A DNA stretch of 64,000 bases from Paludibacteraceae bacterium (GTDB taxonomy: Bacteria; Bacteroidota; Bacteroidia; Bacteroidales; Paludibacteraceae). The position numbers were made by a program, and so were the translations under genes. Below are positions 43,143 to 52,870 of this stretch, piece after piece. The stretch spans positions 25,513-89,512 of the forward strand of contig JAKSOA010000008.1 in NCBI GenBank assembly GCA_024405875.1. The letters are read 5' to 3'. The stretch's first letter is position 1. Each line of letters begins with the position of its first letter. A model generated the notes under the pieces. The model was given only the letters and a program-made list of their open reading frames with translations. It had not been told where the DNA came from and ran no database searches.

Positions 43143-46085
43143 TTAATCCATAAGGCAGCGAACACTCATAGCATCGTTTTTGTCATAACCGAACCAGTAA
43201 AAGTTAGAATCATCATAACTCAATTGGCATTTGTATGAGCTTTCACTACTCTTAGCGTCTGAAGACCAAAATTCGCTATATTCACCTACAAAACTTACCC
43301 TGCTTCCATCAGCGTGACCAGCAGGCAAAGACGCAAACCCATAACTGTCTATTCCATTGCCTTTACTATACCAACCAGCTGTTGTTTTAAGATGCCTACC
43401 AGCAGTATCAAAGCCTTTGCTATCTGTTATTTCTATATATTCTTGAAGTGTCTGCCACTCTGCCCTGCTTGGCAAGTGCCACCCATTAGGGCAGATGCCC
43501 TGCCGTCTGCGACCGTAACTGCCAATCTGGTTCATTGCTTGAAGTTCTGAATAACCCATAGCCGCCGCCCAATTATATAAATAACCTAACTTAGCAATCT
43601 GTGCGTATGAAAGATTCCCAGCAGACTCAGACGAAGACCACTTGCTCTTGTCTGACGCATCTGTATAATATGGAGAATTAACAGCACTGCCCGACGTTGA
43701 TATTGTGGTTCTACCCTCTTTATATGCCTCTGATTTAGTGTCATACTTTGAGCAACGATAATTCTCTGCCATCCATATCTGAATGCCTATGGGAACGGCT
43801 GAGTATGTGTTGTCACATATATCCTTTGATAATGGTGCTCTACTAATTAAAATAGTTGCTTGCTTATTACTTGATGTTATAAAAGTAATTGTGGCATCAT
43901 CTGCTATAGTATCTGTATTTGGTGCAACGGTCACAGTTACTATTCCATTGCCACTACCATTTGTAGTTGATAGTGTAGTCCAAGTCTGGTTACTTGACAC
44001 AGTCCAGGTTGCATTAGATGTTATTGTTATGTTAAATGTGCCACCTGTTGACGCGATTTCTTTTGATATTGGGGTAACTGTTATGGTTTCTGAATTTTTC
44101 AAACAACGAACACTTTGCCCATATTTCTTATCGTTGTAATCACTGAACAGATATTGGGAAATGATATATCGATAGTAAGCGTAAATACTGTTGATTCCAT
44201 AGGGAGTGGTTGTCCAGAAATAAGCGTATTTTCCAACACTGCTCACACTACTCCCAAGAGCATAACCTGCAGGCAGAGCGGTAAAACTATAACTGTCTAA
44301 TCCATTATCGTTATTATACCAACCAGATATTGCCTTAAGGTGTTTACCAGCAGTGTTACTACCTTTGCCCTGTATTTTTTCTATATTATCTTGAAGCGTT
44401 TGCCACTCCTCGTCAGTTGGCATATGCCATCCATTAGGGCATATACCTTGAAGAATGTCGATGTGACTGTCAGTTTGGCTCTTGGCCTGTGATTCCGTGT
44501 ATCCCATAGCCGCTGCCCAGTTGTAGAGGTATCCTAACTTTTCCACCTGTGTGTCAGAGAGGTTTACTCCATATATTGTTTTACTATCACCATTCCACTT
44601 GCTCCTATCTGACGCATCGGTATAGTATGGAGAATATACAGCACTCTCTGAAGTTGGAATAGTGTATCTACCCTCTTTATATGCCTCTGACTCTGTATCA
44701 TACTTTGAACAACGGTAGTTTTCCGCCATCCATATCTGATTTTCTATTATTACTTGCGGATAGTCTGATGCATCACACTTCTCAACTTCCGCTCTTTTAA
44801 TTATAACAGTAGCCTGTTTATTGGTTGGTGTTGTAAATATAATCGTAGCGTCCACTGCTGTGGCATCCGTATTTGGTGCAATTGTCACAGTTACGGTCCC
44901 ATTACCGCCACCGCTTGCGGTTGAGAGCGTAGCCCAAGTTTGGTCACTTGACACAGTCCAAGATGTATTAGATGCTATTGTAATGTCAAATGTACCACCA
45001 GTTGATGCTATTTCTTTTGATGTTGGGGTAACGCTTATTGTCTCTTCTGAACTTTTCAAACAACGAACACTAAGGGCAAAGTACTTGTTGATGTCGGTTC
45101 TACTCAACAAAGAATTATTGGAATGCAAGTGGCAGTAGTAAGTGTAATCACTATTTTTAGAGTCTGACGACCAAAATGAGCCCCCCGCACCTCCTCCCGA
45201 TACATCGCTTCCGCTAACGTAACCAGCTGGCACAGCAGAAAAACCATAACTATCCATTCCGTTGCCATTATTGAGCCAACCAGATGTTGTCTTAAGGTGT
45301 TTACCAGCCGTATCATTGCCTTTACTATCTGTCTGTTCTATATAGTCTTGAAGCGTCAGCCACTCATTATCTGTTGGAATATGCCATCCGTTGGGACAAA
45401 TACCCTGACGATTGCCACTGTAACCGCCAGTCTGACTTTTTGCCTGAGATTCTGTGTATCCCATAGCCGCAGCCCAGTTGTAATAGTATCCGTATCCGCT
45501 ACCAGTGCCGTCCTTGTAGTATGGAGCAACAACTGCATCTTTCTCTGATGTCGGAATAGTATATAATCCTTCCCTATAGGCTTCAGACTGAGTATCATAT
45601 TTAGCACTATGCATATTCTCAGTCATCCAATATTGATTACCTATTTTAACAAATCCATAACTATTACCATCATAATCACGCACATTTGCTTCTGTAACAA
45701 ATTCATATACAACATTATAATCGTAATATGAATGCATACTATCTTTTAATCTAATTCTATAATAGTACTTCGTATTGTCCTGCAAACCATATATAGAGCA
45801 CTTATATTCATTTGACTCCGAGGTGGTTCTTTTCGCTTCACAAGCATTGGCAATGTCATACTTGGCATTCACATTATCAGAAAAACATATACCTATACTT
45901 TCGCAAGAAAAAGAGGAATTTTTTACGGTACAATATATGTCAACACTTGATGCACTTGGAACAGCATAGCACTCTACAACCGCTTCAGCAATAATAACTG
46001 GATCTCCATCCTTTTTACACGAAATGAATGCCATTGCTATTAACACAAAAACTAATATTCTATTTTTACTTCTTTCAAAATACAT
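43143..46085 (-). CDS. Large lipoprotein with three FISUMP and two BACON domains
   Basis: 980 residues. The lipobox AFISC gives C23. A fibronectin-like beta domain (30-130) precedes FISUMP-1 (about 135-345). BACON-1 (about 350-435; SVTPTSKEIASTGGTFDITI, SWTVSSDQTWATLSTASGGG), FISUMP-2 (about 435-655), BACON-2 (about 658-742) and FISUMP-3 (about 745-980) then alternate. The repeats are close in sequence (GYLYNWAAAMGYTESQAKSQ and GICPNGWH in all), which shows duplication within the gene. BACON domains are linked to carbohydrate or mucin binding in Bacteroidetes. The start overlaps the preceding gene by eleven bases. It is predicted to be a surface adhesin or binding protein. Confidence 0.8.
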   Translation of the reverse strand: MYFERSKNRILVFVLIAMAFISCKKDGDPVIIAEAVVECYAVPSASSVDIYCTVKNSSFSCESIGICFSDNVNAKYDIANACEAKRTTSESNEYKCSIYGLQDNTKYYYRIRLKDSMHSYYDYNVVYEFVTEANVRDYDGNSYGFVKIGNQYWMTENMHSAKYDTQSEAYREGLYTIPTSEKDAVVAPYYKDGTGSGYGYYYNWAAAMGYTESQAKSQTGGYSGNRQGICPNGWHIPTDNEWLTLQDYIEQTDSKGNDTAGKHLKTTSGWLNNGNGMDSYGFSAVPAGYVSGSDVSGGGAGGSFWSSDSKNSDYTYYCHLHSNNSLLSRTDINKYFALSVRCLKSSEETISVTPTSKEIASTGGTFDITIASNTSWTVSSDQTWATLSTASGGGNGTVTVTIAPNTDATAVDATIIFTTPTNKQATVIIKRAEVEKCDASDYPQVIIENQIWMAENYRCSKYDTESEAYKEGRYTIPTSESAVYSPYYTDASDRSKWNGDSKTIYGVNLSDTQVEKLGYLYNWAAAMGYTESQAKSQTDSHIDILQGICPNGWHMPTDEEWQTLQDNIEKIQGKGSNTAGKHLKAISGWYNNDNGLDSYSFTALPAGYALGSSVSSVGKYAYFWTTTPYGINSIYAYYRYIISQYLFSDYNDKKYGQSVRCLKNSETITVTPISKEIASTGGTFNITITSNATWTVSSNQTWTTLSTTNGSGNGIVTVTVAPNTDTIADDATITFITSSNKQATILISRAPLSKDICDNTYSAVPIGIQIWMAENYRCSKYDTKSEAYKEGRTTISTSGSAVNSPYYTDASDKSKWSSSESAGNLSYAQIAKLGYLYNWAAAMGYSELQAMNQIGSYGRRRQGICPNGWHLPSRAEWQTLQEYIEITDSKGFDTAGRHLKTTAGWYSKGNGIDSYGFASLPAGHADGSRVSFVGEYSEFWSSDAKSSESSYKCQLSYDDSNFYWFGYDKNDAMSVRCLMD

Positions 46086-47496
46086 ATCCTATTCCTATTT
46101 CAAAATCAACATATTTAAAAACAATTGTACTTACACTGACTGAAACAGACACGTGACTTGTTGTATTATAGAGTAAGCCTATTTCAGCGGCAACACCTTG
46201 ATATGAATAATCATTAACTTTGCACCAATATTGTTTCCCCTCAGATTCCTCAGCCTTAACCTGCCATAAAGTTCGCCTCTGCCCATAGCCAACTCCAATG
46301 AGAGCGTTGAGATTACATCCAAGTCTAACCGCTGCACCACCTGTGACTATAAAGTGAGGTTTTGAGACTTTTCCGCTAAAAATGGGAATACCGCCACCTT
46401 CTGTTTGACCATTCTTATTACAGGTACCCACCACATCTGAAATATGAGCAAAATCAAACGAACTACGGAATTTTACATACCAACCGGCATGCTTTACCAT
46501 ACCTACCATAAATCCACCACTCCATTGGTTTGACGGAGAATACGCTGCATTAAGCAATATAAAAGTCCTAAAATGAGGAATCTCCTTAAGTTTGATTTTA
46601 GGCAATGTAGTCAATTCGTTCTCCCTTATTGCAATATTCATAGTAGAAGAATTCATATAGTGCTTTTTTGAGATAAGAGCCCTGTAGTCTCCTACTCTTA
46701 ACTTCATATCTTTTATTGGAGTATGATATGTAGAAACTCCCTCTGTGCTATTTGAATATAATGTTACAGTAGCCTTATTTGGAACAGATTCCACTGAAAG
46801 GACCCCGTAAATTTCACGTAATTTTGGAAACTCTATTGATTTAACATTCTCATCTATGTTGTAACTTATAATGGTGTCTGCGAAACCCATACGTGAAAAC
46901 ACAAATTGGTAAGTGGTGTACAACCTAAGTTTCAGACTATCTGTTTTAACATCTGTATAGGAAAAATTCTGTTCCTCATTTTCGTGTATTCTGTATTTTA
47001 TGGCATCAGTTTTTTTGTTATAGTTTATAAAAACACTGGTGTTGGATTGTAGTACTTTATCTGATGGAATATATTTCACTGTTGCTTCATATACAGTATT
47101 GTACTTAAGCCGTTTCCCGTCAGCAAGCAATTTCTTTTCACAACCGTCACCACATTCTACATATATTGTTTTTGCCTCGTACGGAAAAAGAAACAACATC
47201 TGATTAGGTCTCTCCTTATATGTTTTTACAAGTTTTTGGGTAGGACAATAAAGCGTTACCCTGTGTTTTGCTTCCGCAGCGTCTCCCTCTAGATTCATTC
47301 GGATTACCACAAACTTAAAATCCCCTGTCTCCGTATCTCCGTACTCTCTAATTTCTGATGCAAACTCACTTGAGTATGCCGCTATAACAGATGAATTCTG
47401 AACTTCCTTGAACTGCTCTACCACCTCCACACTCTGTGCCATTGATAATAAAGTTACACTTAGTGCAAACAAAACTAAAGGTAAATCTCTTCTCAT
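46075..47496 (-). CDS. PEGA-like protein with C-terminal beta-barrel-like part
   Basis: 473 residues with a signal peptide (to LLSMAQ). The N-terminal 130 residues are nearly identical in pattern to those of the genes at 41028 and 47529 (SVEVVEQFKEVQNSSVIAAY). A middle PEGA-like region (about 200-300; GVLSVESVPNKATVTLYSNS, HYMNSSTMNIAIRENE) follows. The final 165 residues (HFRTFILLNAAYSPSNQWSG ... VGYGQRRTLW ... VDFEIGIGYVF) look like an outer-membrane beta-barrel strand series with a terminal phenylalanine. It could anchor the complex in the outer membrane. It replaces the FISUMP end found in its paralogues. Confidence 0.65.
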   Translation of the reverse strand: MRRDLPLVLFALSVTLLSMAQSVEVVEQFKEVQNSSVIAAYSSEFASEIREYGDTETGDFKFVVIRMNLEGDAAEAKHRVTLYCPTQKLVKTYKERPNQMLFLFPYEAKTIYVECGDGCEKKLLADGKRLKYNTVYEATVKYIPSDKVLQSNTSVFINYNKKTDAIKYRIHENEEQNFSYTDVKTDSLKLRLYTTYQFVFSRMGFADTIISYNIDENVKSIEFPKLREIYGVLSVESVPNKATVTLYSNSTEGVSTYHTPIKDMKLRVGDYRALISKKHYMNSSTMNIAIRENELTTLPKIKLKEIPHFRTFILLNAAYSPSNQWSGGFMVGMVKHAGWYVKFRSSFDFAHISDVVGTCNKNGQTEGGGIPIFSGKVSKPHFIVTGGAAVRLGCNLNALIGVGYGQRRTLWQVKAEESEGKQYWCKVNDYSYQGVAAEIGLLYNTTSHVSVSVSVSTIVFKYVDFEIGIGYVF

Positions 47497-47528
47497 AACA
47501 AAATCATATATCTAACGATGACAAAAAA

Positions 47529-48893
47529 TCAATCCATTACACAACGGACACCCACTAAATTATCTTTACTTAATTCGGTTCCTTCAATAGTTTCAAGGGG
47601 ATCAATAATACGTATGAATGTCAAATCCTCATCCGATGCATCACATGTCCATAGATAACATAGATAACCCACGCCATTAACCTCATCTCCATTTGAATAA
47701 CCAGAAGGTAATGCAGAAAATCCACACTTATTATCACCACTACCAACATCTTCATACCAACCAATACTAGATGTCAAATGTTGACCAGCAACTTCTTCCC
47801 CTCCGCAAGAGTTAACCAATTCGACGTATTCAGATCTACTAGGAATATGCCATCCATTAGGGCATATTCCCTGTCTTTTCCCGATATATTTACCATTTTG
47901 TTGTTTTGTTTCATTTTCACTATAACCCATAGCAGCCGACCAATTATATAGAAGTCCCAATCTAGCTCGTTTTGAATTGCTCAATTCATTATATCCAGCA
48001 GAATGTCTACCATCAATATAACCCTTAGATGCTTGTAACACAATTCCTGCTTTTTCACTTTGTGTATCATACTTTGTACATTGCATATTTTCAGAAATCC
48101 AATACTGCTTACCAATTTTTACGACTGGATACACATATCCTTGACAATCCGTTACAGTTAAATCCTCACTATTAGCATTTACAATACTTAAATGAGGGAA
48201 ATGTATAACACTTACATTTCTATCAATTTTATATGCTATTATTGAATCTTTGTAAAGTTTATCTTTTTTACTAAACTTAAAATCAAAAACCTTACCCATC
48301 TCCAACTCAATTTCATCTGTTGACAATGGGAAAAAACCAATGCTCTCGTCTCCGTGCTCACGAAATGACACCTCCTCTCCTGCATTTTTATCATATATGA
48401 CAGGTATTAACTTATAATTTTTATTGACATCTGATGATAATTTTGCCGTGTATTTTACTGTAGTTTCATACACAGTATTGCTTCCGAGTTGTTTGCCAGA
48501 TATAAGAACTTTGCGTTCACAACCGTCTCCACAGTCCACAAATATGGTCTTAGCCTCGTAGGGGAACAGGAATAGCATCTGATTGGACTTTTCTTTATAG
48601 GTTTTCTCCAAACGCTGCGTAGGGCAATTAAGAGTGACATATTTTTTTGCCTCTGCCACATCTCCCTCAAGATTCATGCGGATTACCACAAACTTAAAAT
48701 CCCCCGTCTCTTCATCTCCATACTCTTTAATTTCAGTTGAAAACTCACTTGAGTATGCCGCTATAACAGATGAATTTGAAACCTCTGTAAATGTTTTGGA
48801 TATTTCTATTGTTTGAGCATGCAACTCTGACATTACAAAAAATAACCCTATCACAGCAAACCATCCAATAATTTTAATATGCATAGTACTCAT
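47529..48893 (-). CDS. Shared-N-domain and FISUMP surface protein
   Basis: 454 residues with a signal peptide (to SELHAQ). The N-terminal domain (25-150; FTEVSNSSVIAAYSSEFSTE, FKFVVIRMNLEGDVAEAK, IFVDCGDGCERKVL) is shared with the genes at 41028 and 46075. There is no run of PEGA repeats; a short beta region leads to a FISUMP domain (about 245-454; LTVTDCQGYVYPVVKIGKQY, GICPNGWHIPSRSEYVEL, GFSALPSGYSNGDEV, LVGVRCVMD). The role is unknown; membership of the same operon and the common N-domain suggest that the three proteins bind the same partner. Confidence 0.7.
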   Translation of the reverse strand: MSTMHIKIIGWFAVIGLFFVMSELHAQTIEISKTFTEVSNSSVIAAYSSEFSTEIKEYGDEETGDFKFVVIRMNLEGDVAEAKKYVTLNCPTQRLEKTYKEKSNQMLFLFPYEAKTIFVDCGDGCERKVLISGKQLGSNTVYETTVKYTAKLSSDVNKNYKLIPVIYDKNAGEEVSFREHGDESIGFFPLSTDEIELEMGKVFDFKFSKKDKLYKDSIIAYKIDRNVSVIHFPHLSIVNANSEDLTVTDCQGYVYPVVKIGKQYWISENMQCTKYDTQSEKAGIVLQASKGYIDGRHSAGYNELSNSKRARLGLLYNWSAAMGYSENETKQQNGKYIGKRQGICPNGWHIPSRSEYVELVNSCGGEEVAGQHLTSSIGWYEDVGSGDNKCGFSALPSGYSNGDEVNGVGYLCYLWTCDASDEDLTFIRIIDPLETIEGTELSKDNLVGVRCVMD

Positions 48894-48895
48894 AG

Positions 48896-49816
48896 TCAGA
48901 AATTTTCACTTGACTCCATAAATTTTGTATAATCACTCATATCAAAAGGTTTGACATTATCATCACTTGGCTGCCATACACGGAATATAATTTTAGGTGC
49001 CGTGGCTTCTGTAATGTCCAAGCAGAAAAATAAATTTGATTTTGCCGAGAAATTGGCAGACTTAAAATCAGTTACAAAATTTATTCCATATAAATACATA
49101 TCATCGGTAATGGATATTGAAATATCGTGAAGTGTTACATCTATCCATCCTTTTGATTCAAATCCATTTTGTAGTTTTTCTAAATACTCATCAATAGAAT
49201 GTTTCCTATAATAAAAACTATTTATTGCTATTTGATTTAAATCAGGATTATTCTCATCCTCCACTTGGGCTTTACTTCCAATTAACATTACTGCATTTGT
49301 AGAAAACAGGTCATCAATGTATTGCATCTGTCGTAATGAATATGCCGTTTGATATATCTCCATAAAATTAATTATTGCCAACCTATGCTCTTTTGGGATA
49401 AGCATATCTGTCATTATGTCTTTACTAGACTCCCTGTCTATGGCAAACTGAATTCTTGAAATTTTCCCTTTATTGTTAAACACCAATGTCATCCTTCGCG
49501 AAAATGAATTAAGAGAATCAGGGCTTAATTGCAAAGGAATAAAGAAGCACAACACATCTTCTCCAAATTCTATAAAATGACATCTAACAGAATCCACTAC
49601 ATTTACTTTAGTGGTTTCTGTCAAATCACTAATCATTTTAAAACCATCGGCTGTGAATAGAGATGACACGCTATATACGTCATTTGCATTGATTGCAACA
49701 ATGACACTATCTACAATATGCTCATACTGAATATCTCTTTCTGTATTTGAGCTGCAATAAGCAGAATTGCAAATAAACAAAAGCAATCCTACAAAGATAA
49801 ATTTAAAATTTTTCAT
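48896..49816 (-). CDS. Secreted paralogue of the C-terminal half of the large LPP20-like protein
   Basis: 306 residues with a signal peptide (to NSAYCSS). It aligns along its length with roughly the last 260 residues of the next gene upstream. Shared landmarks are SSLFTADGF/RGLFTVAGY, IPLQLS/IPMEFT, LAIINFMEIYQTAYSLRQMQYI/LSIINFMENYKTAFSLKDIKYI, and a final KIIFRVWQP/KILVRTWEA. The INFMExYxTAxSLxxxxYI helix followed by LFSTNAVMLIG resembles an NTF2/SnoaL-like cone fold. It probably arose by tandem partial duplication. The lipobox is weak; it may be periplasmic. Function unknown. Confidence 0.6.
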   Translation of the reverse strand: MKNFKFIFVGLLLFICNSAYCSSNTERDIQYEHIVDSVIVAINANDVYSVSSLFTADGFKMISDLTETTKVNVVDSVRCHFIEFGEDVLCFFIPLQLSPDSLNSFSRRMTLVFNNKGKISRIQFAIDRESSKDIMTDMLIPKEHRLAIINFMEIYQTAYSLRQMQYIDDLFSTNAVMLIGSKAQVEDENNPDLNQIAINSFYYRKHSIDEYLEKLQNGFESKGWIDVTLHDISISITDDMYLYGINFVTDFKSANFSAKSNLFFCLDITEATAPKIIFRVWQPSDDNVKPFDMSDYTKFMESSENF

Positions 49817-49817
49817 A

Positions 49818-52277
49818 TTAATAAACTCCTGTATCTTTATAATATTGGTCTAAATTGTATGGTGCACGCTCTCCCGTTTCAGCCTCCCAAGTACGCACTA
49901 GTATCTTGGGATGTTCTGTTGTAGCATCTACATACAGGAACAAATATCCTCTATCTCCATAATTGGATGACATATATTCCTGAAAAAGATTGATGGCAAA
50001 CATATTTTCGTTTTTATTCATTTCAACTTTTGTTGAACCAAATTCAAGTTTAATCCAATCTTTTGATTTAAAAGAAGAAGCAAGGTTATTTATATAAGTT
50101 TTTTTGTCATAACGCTCAAAATCAAATCTACCATTTACATTTAAGCGGTTCTGCTCTGCACTTATACCTTGTGAAACTAATTTTCTACCTACTATTATTA
50201 TTGCGTTATCAGAGAAAATAGATTCTATATACTTGATATCCTTTAAACTGAATGCGGTTTTATAGTTCTCCATAAAATTAATGATTGAAAGCCTTGCCGA
50301 TTCAGAAATTCTTTTGTCACCCAATATATCATTTTGAGACCTTGCTTCAAGCGTAAACTGGACACCATCAATATATTTATCAGCATTAAATGTGAATGCT
50401 ACATTTTCACGAGTTTTGTTATTTGATGAAAAAGTAAATTCCATCGGGATTGAACGACATTGTATTTCGTTACCTATCCTAAAGTACGCCAATCCGTCTG
50501 TTACTATTACTTTTGCCTTGCCAAATTTTATTAACTTGTCAAACTGATTATATCCCGCCACTGTAAATAAACCTCTTACAGATGAATAGTTATTATTTTT
50601 AATAGCATTGCAAACTTGAAGCACTTTAGCCTCGCATGCCTTCTTTTCTGCATCAGAAACAACACTTGTTTCAGTAAAACTATTAACATACGTATTCTTT
50701 ACATTAGATATAGCGGATGTTGCCTTATTGGGGTTGGCATTAAAAACAGAACTGTTCAATGCCGTTGATATTGACGCATCATATTTAATCTTTTTAGAGT
50801 ATTTGCCCATGTTGTTCTTAACCTCCACGTCATATCCTCCCTCATCTGTATCTGAGCGGTAATCAATTTCTATAGGCAACTCTTGTGGCTTGTAGCCCAA
50901 AAGGTCTATTGTCGCTACACCATCACGCACCTGATACCAATCACTCCAATTCTGACCATCAGAATATCTGAATCTTAATTTTTTAATTGGAGCACTCATA
51001 GTTCTTCTACGTGTTTTCCTATTATAAGTAAAACTTAACCTCACTCTTGTAGGGTCATTGGGCATAGTACCATCTACGGTAACTGAGATTCCCTCTATAA
51101 TGGTTTTTATTTCATTATCCAAAAATGTGCGTGGAACTATAACAATGGAATCACCCGATGGAGTATGAATTGTATATTCAAATGATTCCTTTGTCTCCAA
51201 GTCGTAAAGAAGCAACTGAGCTCCATATAAATAACGTAGAGCATCTCCTATCTTGAAATCACGTTCATATAGTTTCCCTGTTTTAATGAATTCCTTAATT
51301 TTATTCTCCCTGACTTGAGTATAATTACCAGATAAACTGTTATACTTGTTTTCTACTTTGGATTTAATGTCTTTACTATCTTCAAAAATAGACTCAATGC
51401 TCCTATCTGTTGCAAATGCATGTAAAAACTTAATTTTAGGTTCAACCCTTTTTAAAGTATCTTGTGCAATATCCAACGCCGCTTTTGCATTGGCAAGATT
51501 TTTTGTTTTAATATCTCTATCAGCCTTACTTATATATGTTTCAGCAACATCCATTGCAGACTCTATATCAAGTTTATACTGTTTAACAACAGCATCACTT
51601 TCAATATACGCAACAGCACAACATGCTTCTTTGTTGGCATTGGCATCTGTATGAATTAATGGTAGTAACATTCCATCTAAATGCACGTCTTGTACTAATT
51701 TATTTTTCGCCTTTTCTTGAAGACTATTTTTTAATGCATTAACTTCATCTTTCTTTTGTAAGTCATCCTGTAAAACAACCGAGAAATATTCGTCTGTTTC
51801 ATATTCTTCCCATTCATCAGGAACAACATCAACGACATCATTACCATCAGTGCCAGACGTATAGATTTTCATTTTTGAATCCTCCCAGTCAGGGTCAATA
51901 ACACCAGCTACCGCTACTTGATATAATAAAAATACCTTATAGCCTCCGTTTTTCAACACTTTAGTATATTGTGCAACTCTGTGAATAGGTATATCAAAAT
52001 CAAAAGATTGTGAATCAGAAATAGAGCCACTATTCACCAATTCATCAACTTGTTTTGAACTCATAGGAGCACCATACATGGCTATCGCCCATTTATATAC
52101 CAATCCTATTGCCTTGTTTACGGCTTCTTCTTCAGAAGCACCCGTAGCGTGTTCCACTACAAACAAGTAATCCTTCTTGCCGTGTGTGGTAGGAGTATGC
52201 GTTGTCCATCCTGGTTTAACCGCATATCCCCAAAATGTTAGCAAACAACATAACACAGATAGTAAAATTTTTTTCAT
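49818..52277 (-). CDS. Large secreted protein: LPP20-like N-terminus and NTF2-like C-terminus
   Basis: 819 residues from the ATG at 52277, with a signal peptide (to WGYAVK). Residues 20-130 (PGWTTHTPTTHGKKDYLFVV, GASEEEAVNKAIGLVYKWAI) follow the LPP20/FlgT-N pattern of envelope proteins: W...P... then f-vG-a with an alanine-rich helix. A long helical region (220-340) with coiled-coil character and a beta-rich middle (390-530) follow. The final 260 residues (about 555-815) are the NTF2-like domain shared with the downstream gene at 48896. It may be a scaffold for the smaller LPP20-like proteins encoded just upstream. It is separated from the upstream gene by two bases. Confidence 0.6.
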   Translation of the reverse strand: MKKILLSVLCCLLTFWGYAVKPGWTTHTPTTHGKKDYLFVVEHATGASEEEAVNKAIGLVYKWAIAMYGAPMSSKQVDELVNSGSISDSQSFDFDIPIHRVAQYTKVLKNGGYKVFLLYQVAVAGVIDPDWEDSKMKIYTSGTDGNDVVDVVPDEWEEYETDEYFSVVLQDDLQKKDEVNALKNSLQEKAKNKLVQDVHLDGMLLPLIHTDANANKEACCAVAYIESDAVVKQYKLDIESAMDVAETYISKADRDIKTKNLANAKAALDIAQDTLKRVEPKIKFLHAFATDRSIESIFEDSKDIKSKVENKYNSLSGNYTQVRENKIKEFIKTGKLYERDFKIGDALRYLYGAQLLLYDLETKESFEYTIHTPSGDSIVIVPRTFLDNEIKTIIEGISVTVDGTMPNDPTRVRLSFTYNRKTRRRTMSAPIKKLRFRYSDGQNWSDWYQVRDGVATIDLLGYKPQELPIEIDYRSDTDEGGYDVEVKNNMGKYSKKIKYDASISTALNSSVFNANPNKATSAISNVKNTYVNSFTETSVVSDAEKKACEAKVLQVCNAIKNNNYSSVRGLFTVAGYNQFDKLIKFGKAKVIVTDGLAYFRIGNEIQCRSIPMEFTFSSNNKTRENVAFTFNADKYIDGVQFTLEARSQNDILGDKRISESARLSIINFMENYKTAFSLKDIKYIESIFSDNAIIIVGRKLVSQGISAEQNRLNVNGRFDFERYDKKTYINNLASSFKSKDWIKLEFGSTKVEMNKNENMFAINLFQEYMSSNYGDRGYLFLYVDATTEHPKILVRTWEAETGERAPYNLDQYYKDTGVY

Positions 52278-52279
52278 AT

Positions 52280-52870
52280 TCAATTTTCTTTAAAACGTTT
52301 CTCCATACGTTTCCGATATTCTTGTTCATTGAAACCTATACGGTCTTTCTCTTCCTGTGTAAGATTTTCTCCAATTTCATTAGAAATTCTTTGAACAGTT
52401 TCTGACTTGGAAATCTTAATGCCTACATAGCAAGTCATATTAACTCTGAACTTGTCAAGTGAATATTTTGTACACAATTGCTTTGTCTCATTAACTACCA
52501 CATCAATAACTCTGTCTCCTGCACTTTGCATTTTGCGTTCAATGTCATTTCCTGCATTATTCCCAAATGATGCAGAATACTCAGAAACCATACCTTTGTA
52601 AGTATGTTTCATTTTTAACCTTATTAAATCTTGTGCGGCAAGCAAAGCATTCTTTTGCAATTCTTGTTTCTGATTGGCAGGACCCTCAAAGATACCTGTT
52701 GCCGCAAATTCCTCATCTGTATCATACATTGTGCAAGGTGCCTCAAAAGAATCCCCAAATATATTTTCTTTGTTATCTTGAACCTCCTGCTTTTTTGTTT
52801 TGGCACTGCCTACCATACACGGAAACAATGCCAACAAGAAACAAACTATTAACTGTTTTTTTATTATCAT
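52280..52870 (-). CDS. LPP20-like small secreted protein (paralogue 3)
   Basis: 196 residues with a signal peptide (to MVGSAKT). The core GDSFEAPCTMYDTDEEFAAT, then an alanine-rich helix (ELQKNALLAAQDLIRLKMKH), GNDIERKMQSAGDRVIDVVV and a conserved tail (RIGFNEQEYRKRMEKRF) are shared with the genes at 52867 and 54282. LPP20-type proteins take the place of a helix-packed beta-sheet found in FlgT and some outer-membrane lipoproteins. The start overlaps the stop of the previous gene (ATGA), so the two are translationally coupled. Function unknown. Confidence 0.68.
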   Translation of the reverse strand: MIIKKQLIVCFLLALFPCMVGSAKTKKQEVQDNKENIFGDSFEAPCTMYDTDEEFAATGIFEGPANQKQELQKNALLAAQDLIRLKMKHTYKGMVSEYSASFGNNAGNDIERKMQSAGDRVIDVVVNETKQLCTKYSLDKFRVNMTCYVGIKISKSETVQRISNEIGENLTQEEKDRIGFNEQEYRKRMEKRFKEN

